Of a stretch of DNA of 64,000 nucleotides, positions 53,946 to 64,000 are shown in pieces. A program made the translations under genes and the position numbers. Positions within the stretch are counted from its first letter, which is position 1; the number at the start of each line of letters is the position of its first letter. A model generated the notes under the pieces. The model saw nothing but the letters and a program-made list of their open reading frames with translations. It had not been told where the DNA came from and did not search any database. The DNA is from Chimonanthus salicifolius (lineage: Eukaryota; Streptophyta; Magnoliopsida; Laurales; Calycanthaceae), in the NCBI GenBank assembly GCA_013350335.1, contig CM023538.1:55658769-55722768 (forward strand), given 5' to 3'.

Positions 53946-56900
53946 ATTTATTGTATCACTGAAAATATAAAAATATACATATTTAGGCCAAGTATTGAGC
54001 TTCGAGCTTGACCAAGCCCAAATTCAATTAGTAATTGGACTATAAATCAGTGCTCCAAGCCCTATTTTTCTCCGGTCGGGTTGTTGGACTAAGGGTTTTC
54101 AGGTCAAATGCCCATCCCCAGACGTCAGGACCACCGAATCCATTCTCTTCTCGACTGACCCTTCGTCCTCCCTTGCCATCCTCTTCTCACATCTCTTACA
54201 GTAGTCTTACGGTCTTACCTCTTCAATCGTCCATTCGCTGTCGGCATTTCTTTGTCATCTACCCTTTTCTGCGACCAACCTCATATTGCAGACCTCTCGT
54301 ATCGTCGATCTGCTGGCCTCAGGTCTCTCTCTCTCTCCCCGAATCATGGAATTTGTTGTTAGATGTGAATTTCTGGTAATTGTGCAATATATATTCATCT
54401 CCTGAACCTGAGGAAAAGCGAAGGAAAGATTGTAGTGAACGTGTTAACATCTGGGTGGTTGTCGATGCAATGGATGAGCTTTTACAATATAATGAATTTA
54501 GTAGAATATATTAATTTGAGTATCTTTTTCTTATCTTTTTTAGCGTTTCTATTTTGCAATGTCTTCATTAGGCAAGCAAAGCTGCGGTGTTAACTGAATG
54601 CATCCCAAGTGTTGACAATGTTTATAAACAAGATTCTATGCAGAGGTAAAAGGTTACTAGGTTAGGACTCTTATCATGGAATCTATCAGCATCTACCTTA
54701 CAAATGGATATTTGCACCCCCATCCACACATCTTCGCTTTGTGATCTTTTGAGTTTTTTTCCCAGCCAGGTGTAGAGAAATTGTCTGAATTGGTTTGTCA
54801 ATAAAGCCACTAAGTTTGATAAATGCTCATTACTCCATGTACTTTGTCGATGGAACTTGAGAATAGCACAAAAATTATGAAGAAAACCATCTACTTGGAA
54901 TGTGAGGCCCAGTGCACAGAACAATATCGAATCCCTCTGGCAGCTAGTACAATTCCATGAGGGGTAGACAATGTATTCATTTTTCGAAGGAATCTGTTTA
55001 CATTAGACTGTTGTTAGGGGAAGGAGGAAAGAGTTGTTGTACGGCTGTGGTGGGCCCCACATTATGCCTCTCAGAGGCAGAATTTCCCAAGTGAGACTGA
55101 TTTCAACACTATAATCTATTCAGGCCCATGAATAAATATGCGTGAATGTGATGTTACCCAGAACAAATATGAAGAAAACCATCTACTTGAACTATCTACC
55201 TCTCTGTTTCTTTTTTTTTTTTCAGTCATATTAGTATGTTTGGACTCTGTTTGTTCGAAACTAACAAAGAGGGATGACACTTAAATAAGTATGAAATAAC
55301 TGTCCAAATCATTTGAGAAGTGTGTACATTCAAAAACTTTTACCATCTTCACAGGCCATATTGGAGGAAGATTTATACAATCCTTGACTTGTGAAATGTG
55401 TATAGTAACAACTCATGCCTTAATTGTTGCAACCCATTTGGAGGGGACATTCTGCCCCATCACTACCACAGGTGCTGATTTGGGCTGTAATTTCCATCTT
55501 GAAGGGTTCAAGAGTTCAATGCTGACCAACACAAAGAGTCCTTTGCTTTTGCTCATATTCTATACCTCACATGGTTGTTTTTAAAATTTCCACTTTCATA
55601 AGAAATTGTCAATGTAATTGGGGTTGTAACTTGAACAACATGAGTAGGGTTTGCATATAACCTGGTGCTCTACATGTTGGCAAATCATGTATGTACAAAA
55701 ATCTTCACTATTAGAAAATTTGTCTTACTCTTTCTTTCCATTGCTAAGAATGGATTTTTGGTCAAATCTGTGATAAGCCAGAACTAAGATGTGAGGAATA
55801 TCAATTCTTAACTTAAAATTTAAATTTTCTATTTTGTTTTCTGGCTAAAAAAGTTGATGAAATATTTGTTACCAGTGTGCAGTTGGGCTAGATTTGGTGC
55901 TTGTATCAAACATACCTAATAAGCATTCATTTCTTATATTTTAAGTTTGGTTCATGTTGTCATTTTTATGTTTACGTAAAGAAAGATTTATGGGACTGTT
56001 GCATAGGTCTTTTAACCAATTTTTTATTTTTATAATTTTGTTGACCATTGAAGTTGAAAACAATAACCAATTTTTTGGTAGCTCCTTCTCAAGGAGCTTC
56101 AAATGATAAGCGAGTGAAAGCTGTCGCATCCAAGGTCCAACGCAGAGAAAAATACCCTTCTGGCATTACTTCATCCTGATACTATAGTGGAAGCTAAAAG
56201 ATGTCTAATACCAAGGTGATAGAGATAGTGTTGAGAACAAAATGGCATGTATATATGCTAGAGAGAACTTGGGTAAATCTAAAATGTCTCATTGCTCTAA
56301 TACGTTAGACAGTCTTCAACAGCTACAATTCCATTTGATAAAGTGTCATGTACAGACCCAGATGATCCAAGGCCCTACTGCCAAAGAAAATCTAGTTGAC
56401 TGAATGATAGGGAGCCACCTAGACAAATGAGCAAGTTTTCCAAGCGAGTTATAGGAATAAGAACCAAGTGAATCAGGGTCTATCCTGCAAGCTGAAATCA
56501 AATGGATATTGGACCTGTTTTACTAAGCTACCAAACACGAAGTGGAAGGTGTGAATTGATTTCTCAGGCTGCATACTTTCTTTTTCCTATTTTTGTCTCC
56601 AATTTTCCATTGTCAACTTGAGGGAAGTTGCATTTCTCTTTAGAAAGTGCTTTCTAAAGCTATCTGTCTGTGAAGATGCCTGGAACATCTTGAAGAAAGC
56701 AATTCATAAGGAGTTTGTTTATGGCTCCTATTAAGTTTCACAAGACTTGAATCTCAGATAAGAGATGATAAGCTTTTTAATTAGACGTATTGCAGCCAAC
56801 GGCAATGCCTTACCGTGACCTTAATTGGAGAACAATATACAGAATATGCTATCCTCTCTCTTTAAAATTATGATGGAATGATTGGAACTGATACAGCTTA

Positions 56901-58972
56901 TATGATTTATGATTTATAATTTTCAGGTGACTTTAGTGGATTGCAAGTCCTTTTGGACTGTGTGTGTGAGCCACATGCTTCTCTAGGTGTTTGGTGAGGC
57001 CATTTGAAACTATTTTGTCGGCTCCACACTTTTAAATGTTTGGTGGTCCCATTCATGCTGAGTTTCTAATGAAATGAGTTGGAACGGCATATGTTCTTTT
57101 ACTATTTATTGGTGATTCTAGTAGACTATAAATCCATTTTAGACGTGTAAGTGTGTCCCACTTTCACCTTAGTGGGCCACAATTATGGGTATTTAGTGTG
57201 GCGTACTCACTCATATTTGATGAGATCCATCCACTCTAGCTTTCTAATGGAATTGATTGGTACCCATATTTGTATATGTTTTAGTAATAGAAGTGGGCCC
57301 CACACTTAGATAGGTGTTGTTGGAGCTTACCTTCTCTAACTTTGTGATGGAATGATTTCAGCATCCATGGTTTGGTTAGTAATGACTTTTCGCCACCTTA
57401 ATTATATGTCTAAACAAACATTAATAATAATAAAAAAAAGGCAAGATTTCATAGGAAAAGTTTCTTCTCACCATTTCCTATGAAACCTTTTCTTATGAAA
57501 CCTCCGTTTTCTTTTCTCATGAGAAAGTATAGAACGCACCTTAGGATTTTTTTGTCTGTGGCTTGATTTCTGCTGTTGCTGAATGTTAATTAGGGTTTGA
57601 CTATCCTTAGGAGTGATTCGTGTACTTTGACTGTCTTTTCTTTTGCCTGTTCAATGAACTTGAGTTTTTCATGGGAATATGCGCATTAAATATTGTTTTT
57701 TTTTCCTTTTGTCATTCACTAGCTGTTCTATATTGATAGAATTCCAACCTTATATCCATTTCCATCATAGATACAAAAGTTTGCAAAATGACTTAGGTCA
57801 TTCATCTTACAAACCTCATCTCTGAAGAAGCACATCCATTGAATGCATTATTGATGCCCAAACTGCAAATAGAATCTTTGTCAAAAATGTTCGTAGCAAG
57901 TGACCAATCAAGGGTTATCTAGTGGACAAGGTTTTCGGTTGGTGGACTAACTACAGTGGAAAGATCAATGTTGGACTGGTTTAGATCAGGAAATCTCAAC
58001 AATGTTAGAAGCTAGCAAATAGACTGGTCTAGATCCATTCTCATAGGAAGAGTGAAAATGGCTATAGATAGAATACTATTCATATCTCCATTAGGTGGAG
58101 AGCAGTCTTAGAGGTTCTATAATACTCGTTGGTTTTTACTCCCATGGAACTGAGATGATGGAAATATTGGCTCCACTTCCTCTCTCTCCCTCTAAAATGT
58201 CAAACACGTGAAGTGCACTTTCCATCATATAGTTTATGTACAATATGTGAATGTTCATTGTATCCTTGGTTGAGATGCATTTTGATGTATTTTTTTTGTT
58301 TTAAATGTTGTCAGAACAATCAAGTCATGCATTTTGAGTGTTCATTTGATGTAATAGTTTATTTTTTCTTAAGCGCTATGTAATGATACATCCAAATCCA
58401 AAACTTCATCCTAATTGTGATTGCATTCCTTTTAAATTTGATATGAAGTAAGATATTGAATAATTATGAGAAACAATTTTTTTCGTACTATTTTTAATGA
58501 GGCAGCTTTTTCTTTTACTATAGTTACTATTGGCAGACATTAGACAACTAAGTGCCCAAAAGATTAAAGGAAAATGTGATGTTACTTGAATTGAATCACG
58601 TGAGATGACATAAATTCTTGATTCTTTTCAGTGTAAACCTGGTCCAATTCTTATGATTCTTGAAACTGTTTGTAGGTTAGATTGGCAAGAAGTCTTTGCT
58701 TATGCTTGAGCTTTACCTCAACTTCCACTTAAATCTTTTCATAACAGTTGGTATTTAGCTTTCTTATGGAACATGCAGTGGTCTTGTTCATGAAATTCCA
58801 AAAAAATATGTGCATTATTACATATCAGTTGTCATTTATTACATTTTTATCAAACCAATTACGCGACCAAGTCACTTTCAATTCTAGAAGTTGTCTATCT
58901 AACATAGTTTTTATCATGATACTAAAATCTTGGGCATTCAATTAATGGATATGAAAATTTAACTTATATGTA
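53946..58972. other. Region upstream of the PPR gene, possible leader exon and intron
   Basis: No protein-coding exon is supported. The block 54100-54340 is pyrimidine-rich with a (CT)n run (54323-54337) and could be a 5' untranslated exon. Near 58970-58980 the sequence TGTAATCTGCAG, just before the PPR start codon, could be a splice acceptor. A 4.6-kb leader intron is therefore possible. The rest is AT-rich sequence without recognised elements, apart from the degenerate tandem repeat at 56930-57390. Confidence 0.35.
56930..57390. repeat. Three diverged tandem copies of a roughly 190-bp sequence
   Basis: The word order TTTCTAATGRAATKR plus a following TTTTACTA or TTTTAGTA recurs at about 57065, 57240 and 57340. 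The blocks GGATTGCAAGTCCTTTTGGA and AGACTATAAATCCATTTTAG lie at corresponding places about 190 bp apart. The copies are old, and their exact limits cannot be set by eye. Confidence 0.45.
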
Positions 58973-59007
58973 ATCTGCAGCAGAGACTAGAGGGAATTTT
59001 TTCCAGA

Positions 59008-60492
59008 ATGCATTTCAAAAGGGTCTCCAGAAGGCCCATCGTGGCTTCTATTCTTTCCAAATCTCTCCCAACTGAAAACCTGAATTCCCTCTCTCTTCCT
59101 TCCTCCCAAATGACCCAAATCACTGAAATCACACCTCCTCTCCCAACCCTCTCCCTTTCCTTAACTTCTAAAGAAGCCCTCAATGAATTCCTCAAATCTC
59201 ACCTAAGTTCGCCCCTCTCCCCTCAATCTCTCCTCTCCTTCTTCCAAAAGAAGCTCCATCATCACCCCAGATTCACCCATTTTGATTTCCATGTCTTTCG
59301 TTGGGCGACCTCCATCAATGGCTTTCGCCACGATCACTCTACCTATAGTTGGATGGCCCGCACCCTTGCTTCCACCCATCGCCTCGACGACCTCCACTCC
59401 CTCCTCCCTTTCATCCTCTCCCATCCTTGCCCCTGCTCTGATGATTCCATCTTCTGCTGCCCTGGAATCGAATCCACGTTCCGTATCGCCATCCATTCCT
59501 TCTGCCGACCAGGCCGCCTCAATGATGCGGTCTTTGCATTTGATAACATGAAGCATGCCGTTGATGGAAAACCTGACCGGGTTACATACAATATCCTCAT
59601 AAGTGGTTTTGTTAGAGCTAGAAGTCATGATAAGGCAATTGAATTTTATGGGAAGATGATTGAAGATGGGGTAAGGCCTGATGTCTGCACTTTTAATACT
59701 CTGATTGATAGTTACTGTCGGAATTCAGGTGTCGAGTCAGCGCTTGGCTTGTTTAAGGAAATGCGAGCGAAGGGTTGTACTCCAAATGTGATCACTTTCA
59801 ATACTTTGATCAGGGGCTGCTTTAGGACTCACTTGATTGAGAAGGGGATTGGAATTGCCTACGAAATGGTTGAATTGGATTGCGGGTTTTCAGCTGCTAC
59901 ATGTGAGATTTTAGTGGATGGACTTTGCAGGGTAGGCCAGGCAGTTAGAGCTTGTGAACTATTGATGGATCTTTTGAGGAAAGTATCAATTCCGGACGAT
60001 TTCAATTGCTTACAGCTGGTAGAGGCTCTTTGTAGGGGAGGGGAGGTGGAGCGAGCTTTGAAGCTTGTGAATGACTTGCATGTGAAAGGAAAAGATCTAG
60101 ATACAGTTGTTTGTACCACATTGATTGAAAGCTTGACGAATTCAGGAAATATAGGTGGTGCTGTCTATTTGATGGAGAGGATGTTTAAGGACGGGGTTGT
60201 GCCAGATAGTGTAACATTTAACTGCCTTCTTCTGGCTTTATGTGATGTTGGAAGGACGATGGATGCAAATAAATTGAGGCTATTGGCTTTTAGTAAAGGC
60301 TTGGAGGCAGATGGCGTGACGTATGATACATTGGTTTCTGGATTTTCAAGAGAAGGCAGACGGAGAGAGGGGGAAAGTGTCCTTGATGAGATGCTGGATG
60401 CAGGCTTTGTACCAGACATCACCACTTATAACAGGTTTATGGATCAGCTGCAAAATGGAAGCAAGCTTGCTAGTCATCTAAAATTGCTTTAG
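59008..60492 (+). CDS. P-class pentatricopeptide repeat protein (At2g36240-like)
   Basis: A single exon of 494 codons. Residues 190 to 469 fall into eight consecutive blocks of exactly 35 residues, starting at 190, 225, 260, 295, 330, 365, 400 and 435, mostly of the form (V/I)TFN-TLI-...-G-PD. A longer, less regular motif precedes them (about 152-189) and a partial one follows (470-494). There is no E, DYW or SMR domain, so it is P-class. Such proteins bind organelle RNA and act in its stability, splicing or translation. The Ser/Leu/Arg-rich N-terminus suits an organelle targeting peptide. The length and blocks such as HFDFHVFRWA, FRHDHSTY and ATCEILVDGLCR fit Arabidopsis At2g36240 (about 497 residues). 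A later in-frame Met (residue 35) is possible as the start, but the first keeps the targeting region. Confidence 0.9.
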   Translation: MHFKRVSRRPIVASILSKSLPTENLNSLSLPSSQMTQITEITPPLPTLSLSLTSKEALNEFLKSHLSSPLSPQSLLSFFQKKLHHHPRFTHFDFHVFRWATSINGFRHDHSTYSWMARTLASTHRLDDLHSLLPFILSHPCPCSDDSIFCCPGIESTFRIAIHSFCRPGRLNDAVFAFDNMKHAVDGKPDRVTYNILISGFVRARSHDKAIEFYGKMIEDGVRPDVCTFNTLIDSYCRNSGVESALGLFKEMRAKGCTPNVITFNTLIRGCFRTHLIEKGIGIAYEMVELDCGFSAATCEILVDGLCRVGQAVRACELLMDLLRKVSIPDDFNCLQLVEALCRGGEVERALKLVNDLHVKGKDLDTVVCTTLIESLTNSGNIGGAVYLMERMFKDGVVPDSVTFNCLLLALCDVGRTMDANKLRLLAFSKGLEADGVTYDTLVSGFSREGRRREGESVLDEMLDAGFVPDITTYNRFMDQLQNGSKLASHLKLL

Positions 60493-63432
60493 ATAGTTGA
60501 ACATTTGGTAATTTTTATTGCTCCAGTGCCAGAGATTCCTGAATGGCGACTCTTGATCTATGCTTCTAGTTTGAGATGGACTGGTGGTCAGCAGATGATA
60601 TCAATGTCTTTCACAGCATCATCAAGAAAGCAGAATCACCTGAATAAACAAAAACGGTTAGTATCAATAATGTCCAAGGAACTTTTGATCAGTTGAGACG
60701 GTGATTCTATCTAGTAGGAAAACTCAAAATCTTGATATGGTAGCCTTTTCCTCTTGAAATTTTTTATTTAACTGTGAGTAGAAGGGTTGTGGTAAAGATG
60801 GAACAAAGTTCTAGATGGATATTTTTCATCTTCTGCAGGTTATCATTGTTTGCATTGAATGCTGTTTTTGTGTGGTCGATATCAATAGCCTCGCAGCATC
60901 AATATAAAAAGAGTATCTCTCTCTCTCTCTCTCTCTCTAAACTTATTTATTTTTTATTTTTTTAAAGATGTGATAAAGTTTCCCATGAATTTTGATGAGA
61001 GAGGAAAATGGTTGTTTTGTCGATTCAGCAATTCTTGGCAAAAGAAATTTATCATCGAAGAGTTTATTTCCATGATCTCATCAATGGAGTCCAGACAAGG
61101 AAAGAATGAAAAGTTGTACATGAACCAGCTTCTGAGAAAGAAAATTTCAGGTATGCATTAATATGGGCATGTTAAACTGCTATTTTTTATGCAGCAAGGT
61201 TGCTGGAACACAGCTAATGGTTAGACATTTGATGCAATTGACGTCATTATCAAGGAAATTATGAATGTCTAACTTAAAAGCTGCATTCATCGTCTTGCTA
61301 TTTTGGAATTGGGAAAATGCTTTCATGAGTTCTGCTGTGGATTGTCTTATCTGACATGCGTACTGTGGGTGAGCCAATGAAGTAGAACACACAAATTATA
61401 TAAAATTAGGTAGTCCTTGGCTCCTATATGACCGAAATGTGGTCTTTTATGGATGTTAATCATTGAAAGTTGAGACTTTATGATGTTCTGTATCCTTTTG
61501 AATGCCATAGATTAGAGATATAATTTGCTATATTGGTGTCTTTTCCTCCTCTTCCACAATTTCCATCAGAAGGACCATGTCGAGTTGACAGGAGTGACTG
61601 TACAGCCATGTAAGTGATGGCCAACCTCAGTGAAATATTGCATGTTATCATAACTAGAATTCCCAAAACCTGCAGGACATTTTTTATTTGTAAAATTTGT
61701 GAACGAACTTCTGAGCTCCCAAACTTGCAATTAATTGGGCATTTGGATCAACATTTGGGTCCTCTGTGATAATTCCCATGTCCAATTGTGAGTTTACAAA
61801 TAGAGTTTAGTTGGGGTCAACCCTGATTTGACCTAAGATTCGTCCATTTACAGGCTAATGATTCCACAATGGCATGGGGATGATCTGTCAGATTTGATAT
61901 CTAGGATGTGTTTGGAGTCACATTTGGGTTCTGTCAGGATGCTCCGGTTCTAGGCCCAGTCCTGGAGTTTGATTAATACTTTGATCAGGTCTTGTTATGG
62001 CTGAATGGAATCCCACTTGTTTACAGCCTTAAGCTAGCTCCAACACATTCTACTGTTCCCTACATTCTCAATGAAGTTAACAGTTTGAGTTGGCTACTCA
62101 TGTTTTGGGTTATAGTTAATGAGAGGTGTCTCTGTTGATGTTGTCAGGGCTGGTGGGAGTGGGGGTTTTGATGGAGAAAGTCTTAGCAATCAAGGAATGT
62201 TGAAAATCATCAAAGCCAAGTTTAAGAAGGTGGTCTTCTGATAGAATGAGACTCGAGTTGCCATCTCTTGTGCAAGTAGTGATGCTATTGCTCCCATACA
62301 TTCTTGTAAATTGTTGTATATTAGAGAACTGGGCATGACATTGGGTCCATAGTTTCAAGCTCATTCCAAAGGAAGCAAGTTCAATGGAGGCCATTATCTG
62401 ACTTTTGTCTCTTACCGCTTTGATGTTTATTCTTGAAATATTGTGTCATTAGATTTCCTGATGTACTTTTTACCTCAATGAAAATTTTAAGTCCACCTCC
62501 CAAAGAAATCACTTCTTTTTACATTGAGATTGGGGTTGTGACGCCTTTTAACCATTTGTTAAAACTGTAATCTGTTTCCAGAAGTTGTTTGTAAACCTTT
62601 ATATGATTTTCAAGCTGGGGGAGGAGGGGGGACCTTTCCTGATGCACATTTTTACCTTAATGAAAATTTTGAGCCCACCTCCCCCCCCACCCTCCAAAAA
62701 AAAAAAAAATGACTGCTTTTTTCATTGGGATTGTGACGTTTGTTTGTAAACCTTGATATGATTTCCTAGCTCCAACACATTCTAGTGTTCCACATACATT
62801 TTCATGCATCTTAGGATTGGTGTTAATGTTTGCCATAGTATGTAATGAATTATTTACCTTGTAGGAAATAGGAATGGCATGAAAATTTAGATGCTTGAAA
62901 TATTATAGCTTTGCATTTTATTTTTGTAAAAGTTGCATTTTCCTGAAAGTAGTACATTTCTTGGGGGTGGGCAATGAAAAGACAATGTTGAAATATTGAA
63001 ACATAGTGGAAAGGGTCTAGACGAGAGGCAGCCAGGAAAAGCTTAACTAAGGTTCCTAATTTTTCATATTTCCTAAACTATGCAGTTATGCTGAACTATT
63101 TGTAGCCAAATTATTACACTTCCATGTTTTGCCAGGCCAGAATAAGAATGTTCATTCAATTAGAGTTGGGAGTTATGTTTGGGCTGTTATGGGTATACCG
63201 CTCTTCACCATATTTGTTAGGCTGGGAAGCACTGTTGATGGTTTTCCATTATGTTGCAATCTAGTATAGTCTTGTTTAAGGGTGTGTTTGGATTGAATGA
63301 AATGAATTCAAGGCGATCCAATGAGAGATCCTCTTAAGTGGGGATTCTCCTTGATCCAATTTATAGAACGTGATTCTCCCGACCTGGTAGCGGAATGTAG
63401 TTTGTTCAAGAGTAGATCTCGTGGCTTATGGG
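60493..63432. other. Region downstream of the PPR gene, no gene supported
   Basis: The first kilobase may hold 3' untranslated sequence of the PPR gene. A (CT)n microsatellite lies at 60919-60939. Near 60970-61149 a fairly open stretch ends at a donor-like CAG-GTATGC, but no protein family was recognised. The rest is AT-rich. Confidence 0.35.
62459..62790. repeat. Imperfect tandem duplication, unit about 181 bp
   Basis: The unit TGATGTACTTTTTACCTCAA, followed by TGAAAATTTTAAGTCCACCTC, an AT-rich stretch and TTGTTTGTAAACCTTTATATG, starts at 62459. It repeats from 62640 as TGATGCACATTTTTACCTTA and so on, with the second TTTGTAAACCTTGATATGAT near 62742. The copies have diverged by substitutions and a C/A-run expansion. 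Confidence 0.65.
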
Positions 63433-63443
63433 ATTCAATTTCC

Positions 63444-63639
63444 TATTTTTTTTTTTTAGGTCCGGAAGTGTCCAAGCGTCGTACCCGACTAGTCCTCTGA
63501 AGTGTGTGAAAACTCCCTAATCCACAAACACCGCGTAAGTCTGTGGAGAGTGGCCCTTCATTGGAGTCGGTAGAGATTAAATCTAAGACTTCAATCCTAA
63601 AGTCTTTTGTCTCAACCACTCGCCAACCCCTTAGGGTTT
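63444..63639 (-). mobile_element. tRNA-derived SINE (family B), minus strand, with target duplication
   Basis: The flanks ATTCAATTTCC (63433-63443) and ATTCAGTTTCC (63640-63650) differ by one base. On the minus strand the head reads GTTGGCGAGTGGTTGAGAC (box A, like a Leu or Ser tRNA) and GGATTGAAGTCTTAGATTTA (box B region). The body includes GACTAGTCGGGTACGACGC and ends in a poly(A) run (T run 63445-63456). Confidence 0.82.
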
Positions 63640-63650
63640 ATTCAGTTTCC

Positions 63651-64000
63651 CTTGTTGTAGGCAAATCAAGACATTGGGTTGTGTTTGGATACCACAAGAT
63701 TATCCTTTGATCATGAATGATGAACAGAATGGTTTTCTATTTTTTTTCCAAGATTCAGGGTGCCCTGGAAATCAGAAAGTGGATTTGGGGGAAGATTGTT
63801 TCAGTTCTAGCCTTCCCTAAGGAATGGATATTATTTACTGAAGTGGTAAATAATAGGAATCATACCATCTTGAATCAGTACTTGGTATTGTATTGCCATT
63901 GATATCAATTTCAACATAAAATAGAGGATTCATTGCTTGGTTTCTGTGGACCCTAAACAAATGAATCAAACCAGAACCATTGGTTTCTCGCGTATATGAT
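63651..64000. other. Intergenic, nothing recognised
   Basis: No gene or RNA supported to the window end. TGTGTTTGGAT occurs here (63681) and at 63287, a word found in many plant MITE ends, but no matching inverted end was found. Confidence 0.4.

Noticed and set aside
59203..59628. Antisense open frame of 141 codons under the PPR gene
   Set aside because: It is the complement of the Ser/Leu-rich start of the PPR protein, without any domain of its own.
60970..61161. Possible extra exon ending CAG-GTATGC downstream of the PPR gene
   Set aside because: Only one good splice site and no family match; it may be untranslated sequence or chance.
63287..63970. Possible MITE between two GTGTTTGGAT words and AAATGAATCAAACC near the window end
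   Set aside because: The ends do not form a matching inverted pair, and no target duplication was found.

Overview
The window is nuclear DNA from a flowering plant with a large, repeat-rich genome. The evidence is spliced genes with GT-AG introns, a P-class PPR gene, a Ty3/gypsy chromovirus-type LTR retrotransposon, plant L1-type LINEs ending in an RNase H domain, TRIM elements primed by initiator Met-tRNA, and tRNA-derived SINEs. The species cannot be fixed from the sequence. Only three protein genes of the host are supported in 64 kb.

Left part (1-17 kb): the last six coding exons (3113-16439, plus strand) of a half-size ABC transporter, closest in my judgement to ABCB29. Its introns are packed with retroelements: a TRIM element, four LINE pieces lying antisense to the gene, one RNase H piece in sense, an LTR-like stretch, a gypsy LTR fragment, and a near-complete but decayed LINE (9997-14691) with a SINE (14779-14963) just beyond its 5' end. 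The 5' part of the gene lies left of the window.

Middle part (17-43 kb): AT-rich intergenic DNA with a hAT-type MITE (18904-19087), SINE copies, a retroposed tRNA-Cys copy (22789-22911) and one complete 12.0-kb gypsy element (24870-36908). The gypsy element has 3.34-kb LTRs, a 5-bp target duplication AAAAC, an extra three-zinc-knuckle ORF before gag, one gag-pol frame broken by two TAG codons, and an array of short palindromes inside each LTR.

Right part (43-64 kb): a single-exon gene for a conserved plant protein of unknown function (43606-44490); a 2.16-kb element built of palindromes at several scales (46689-48848) with a 9-bp target duplication; more SINEs, a second hAT MITE, a decayed TRIM and a complete 752-bp TRIM (53189-53940); a CT-rich stretch that may be a leader exon; and a single-exon PPR gene (59008-60492) resembling At2g36240. 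The host genes show no functional link to one another. The strongest candidates for something undescribed are the nested palindromic element and the zinc-knuckle ORF plus palindrome array of the gypsy element.
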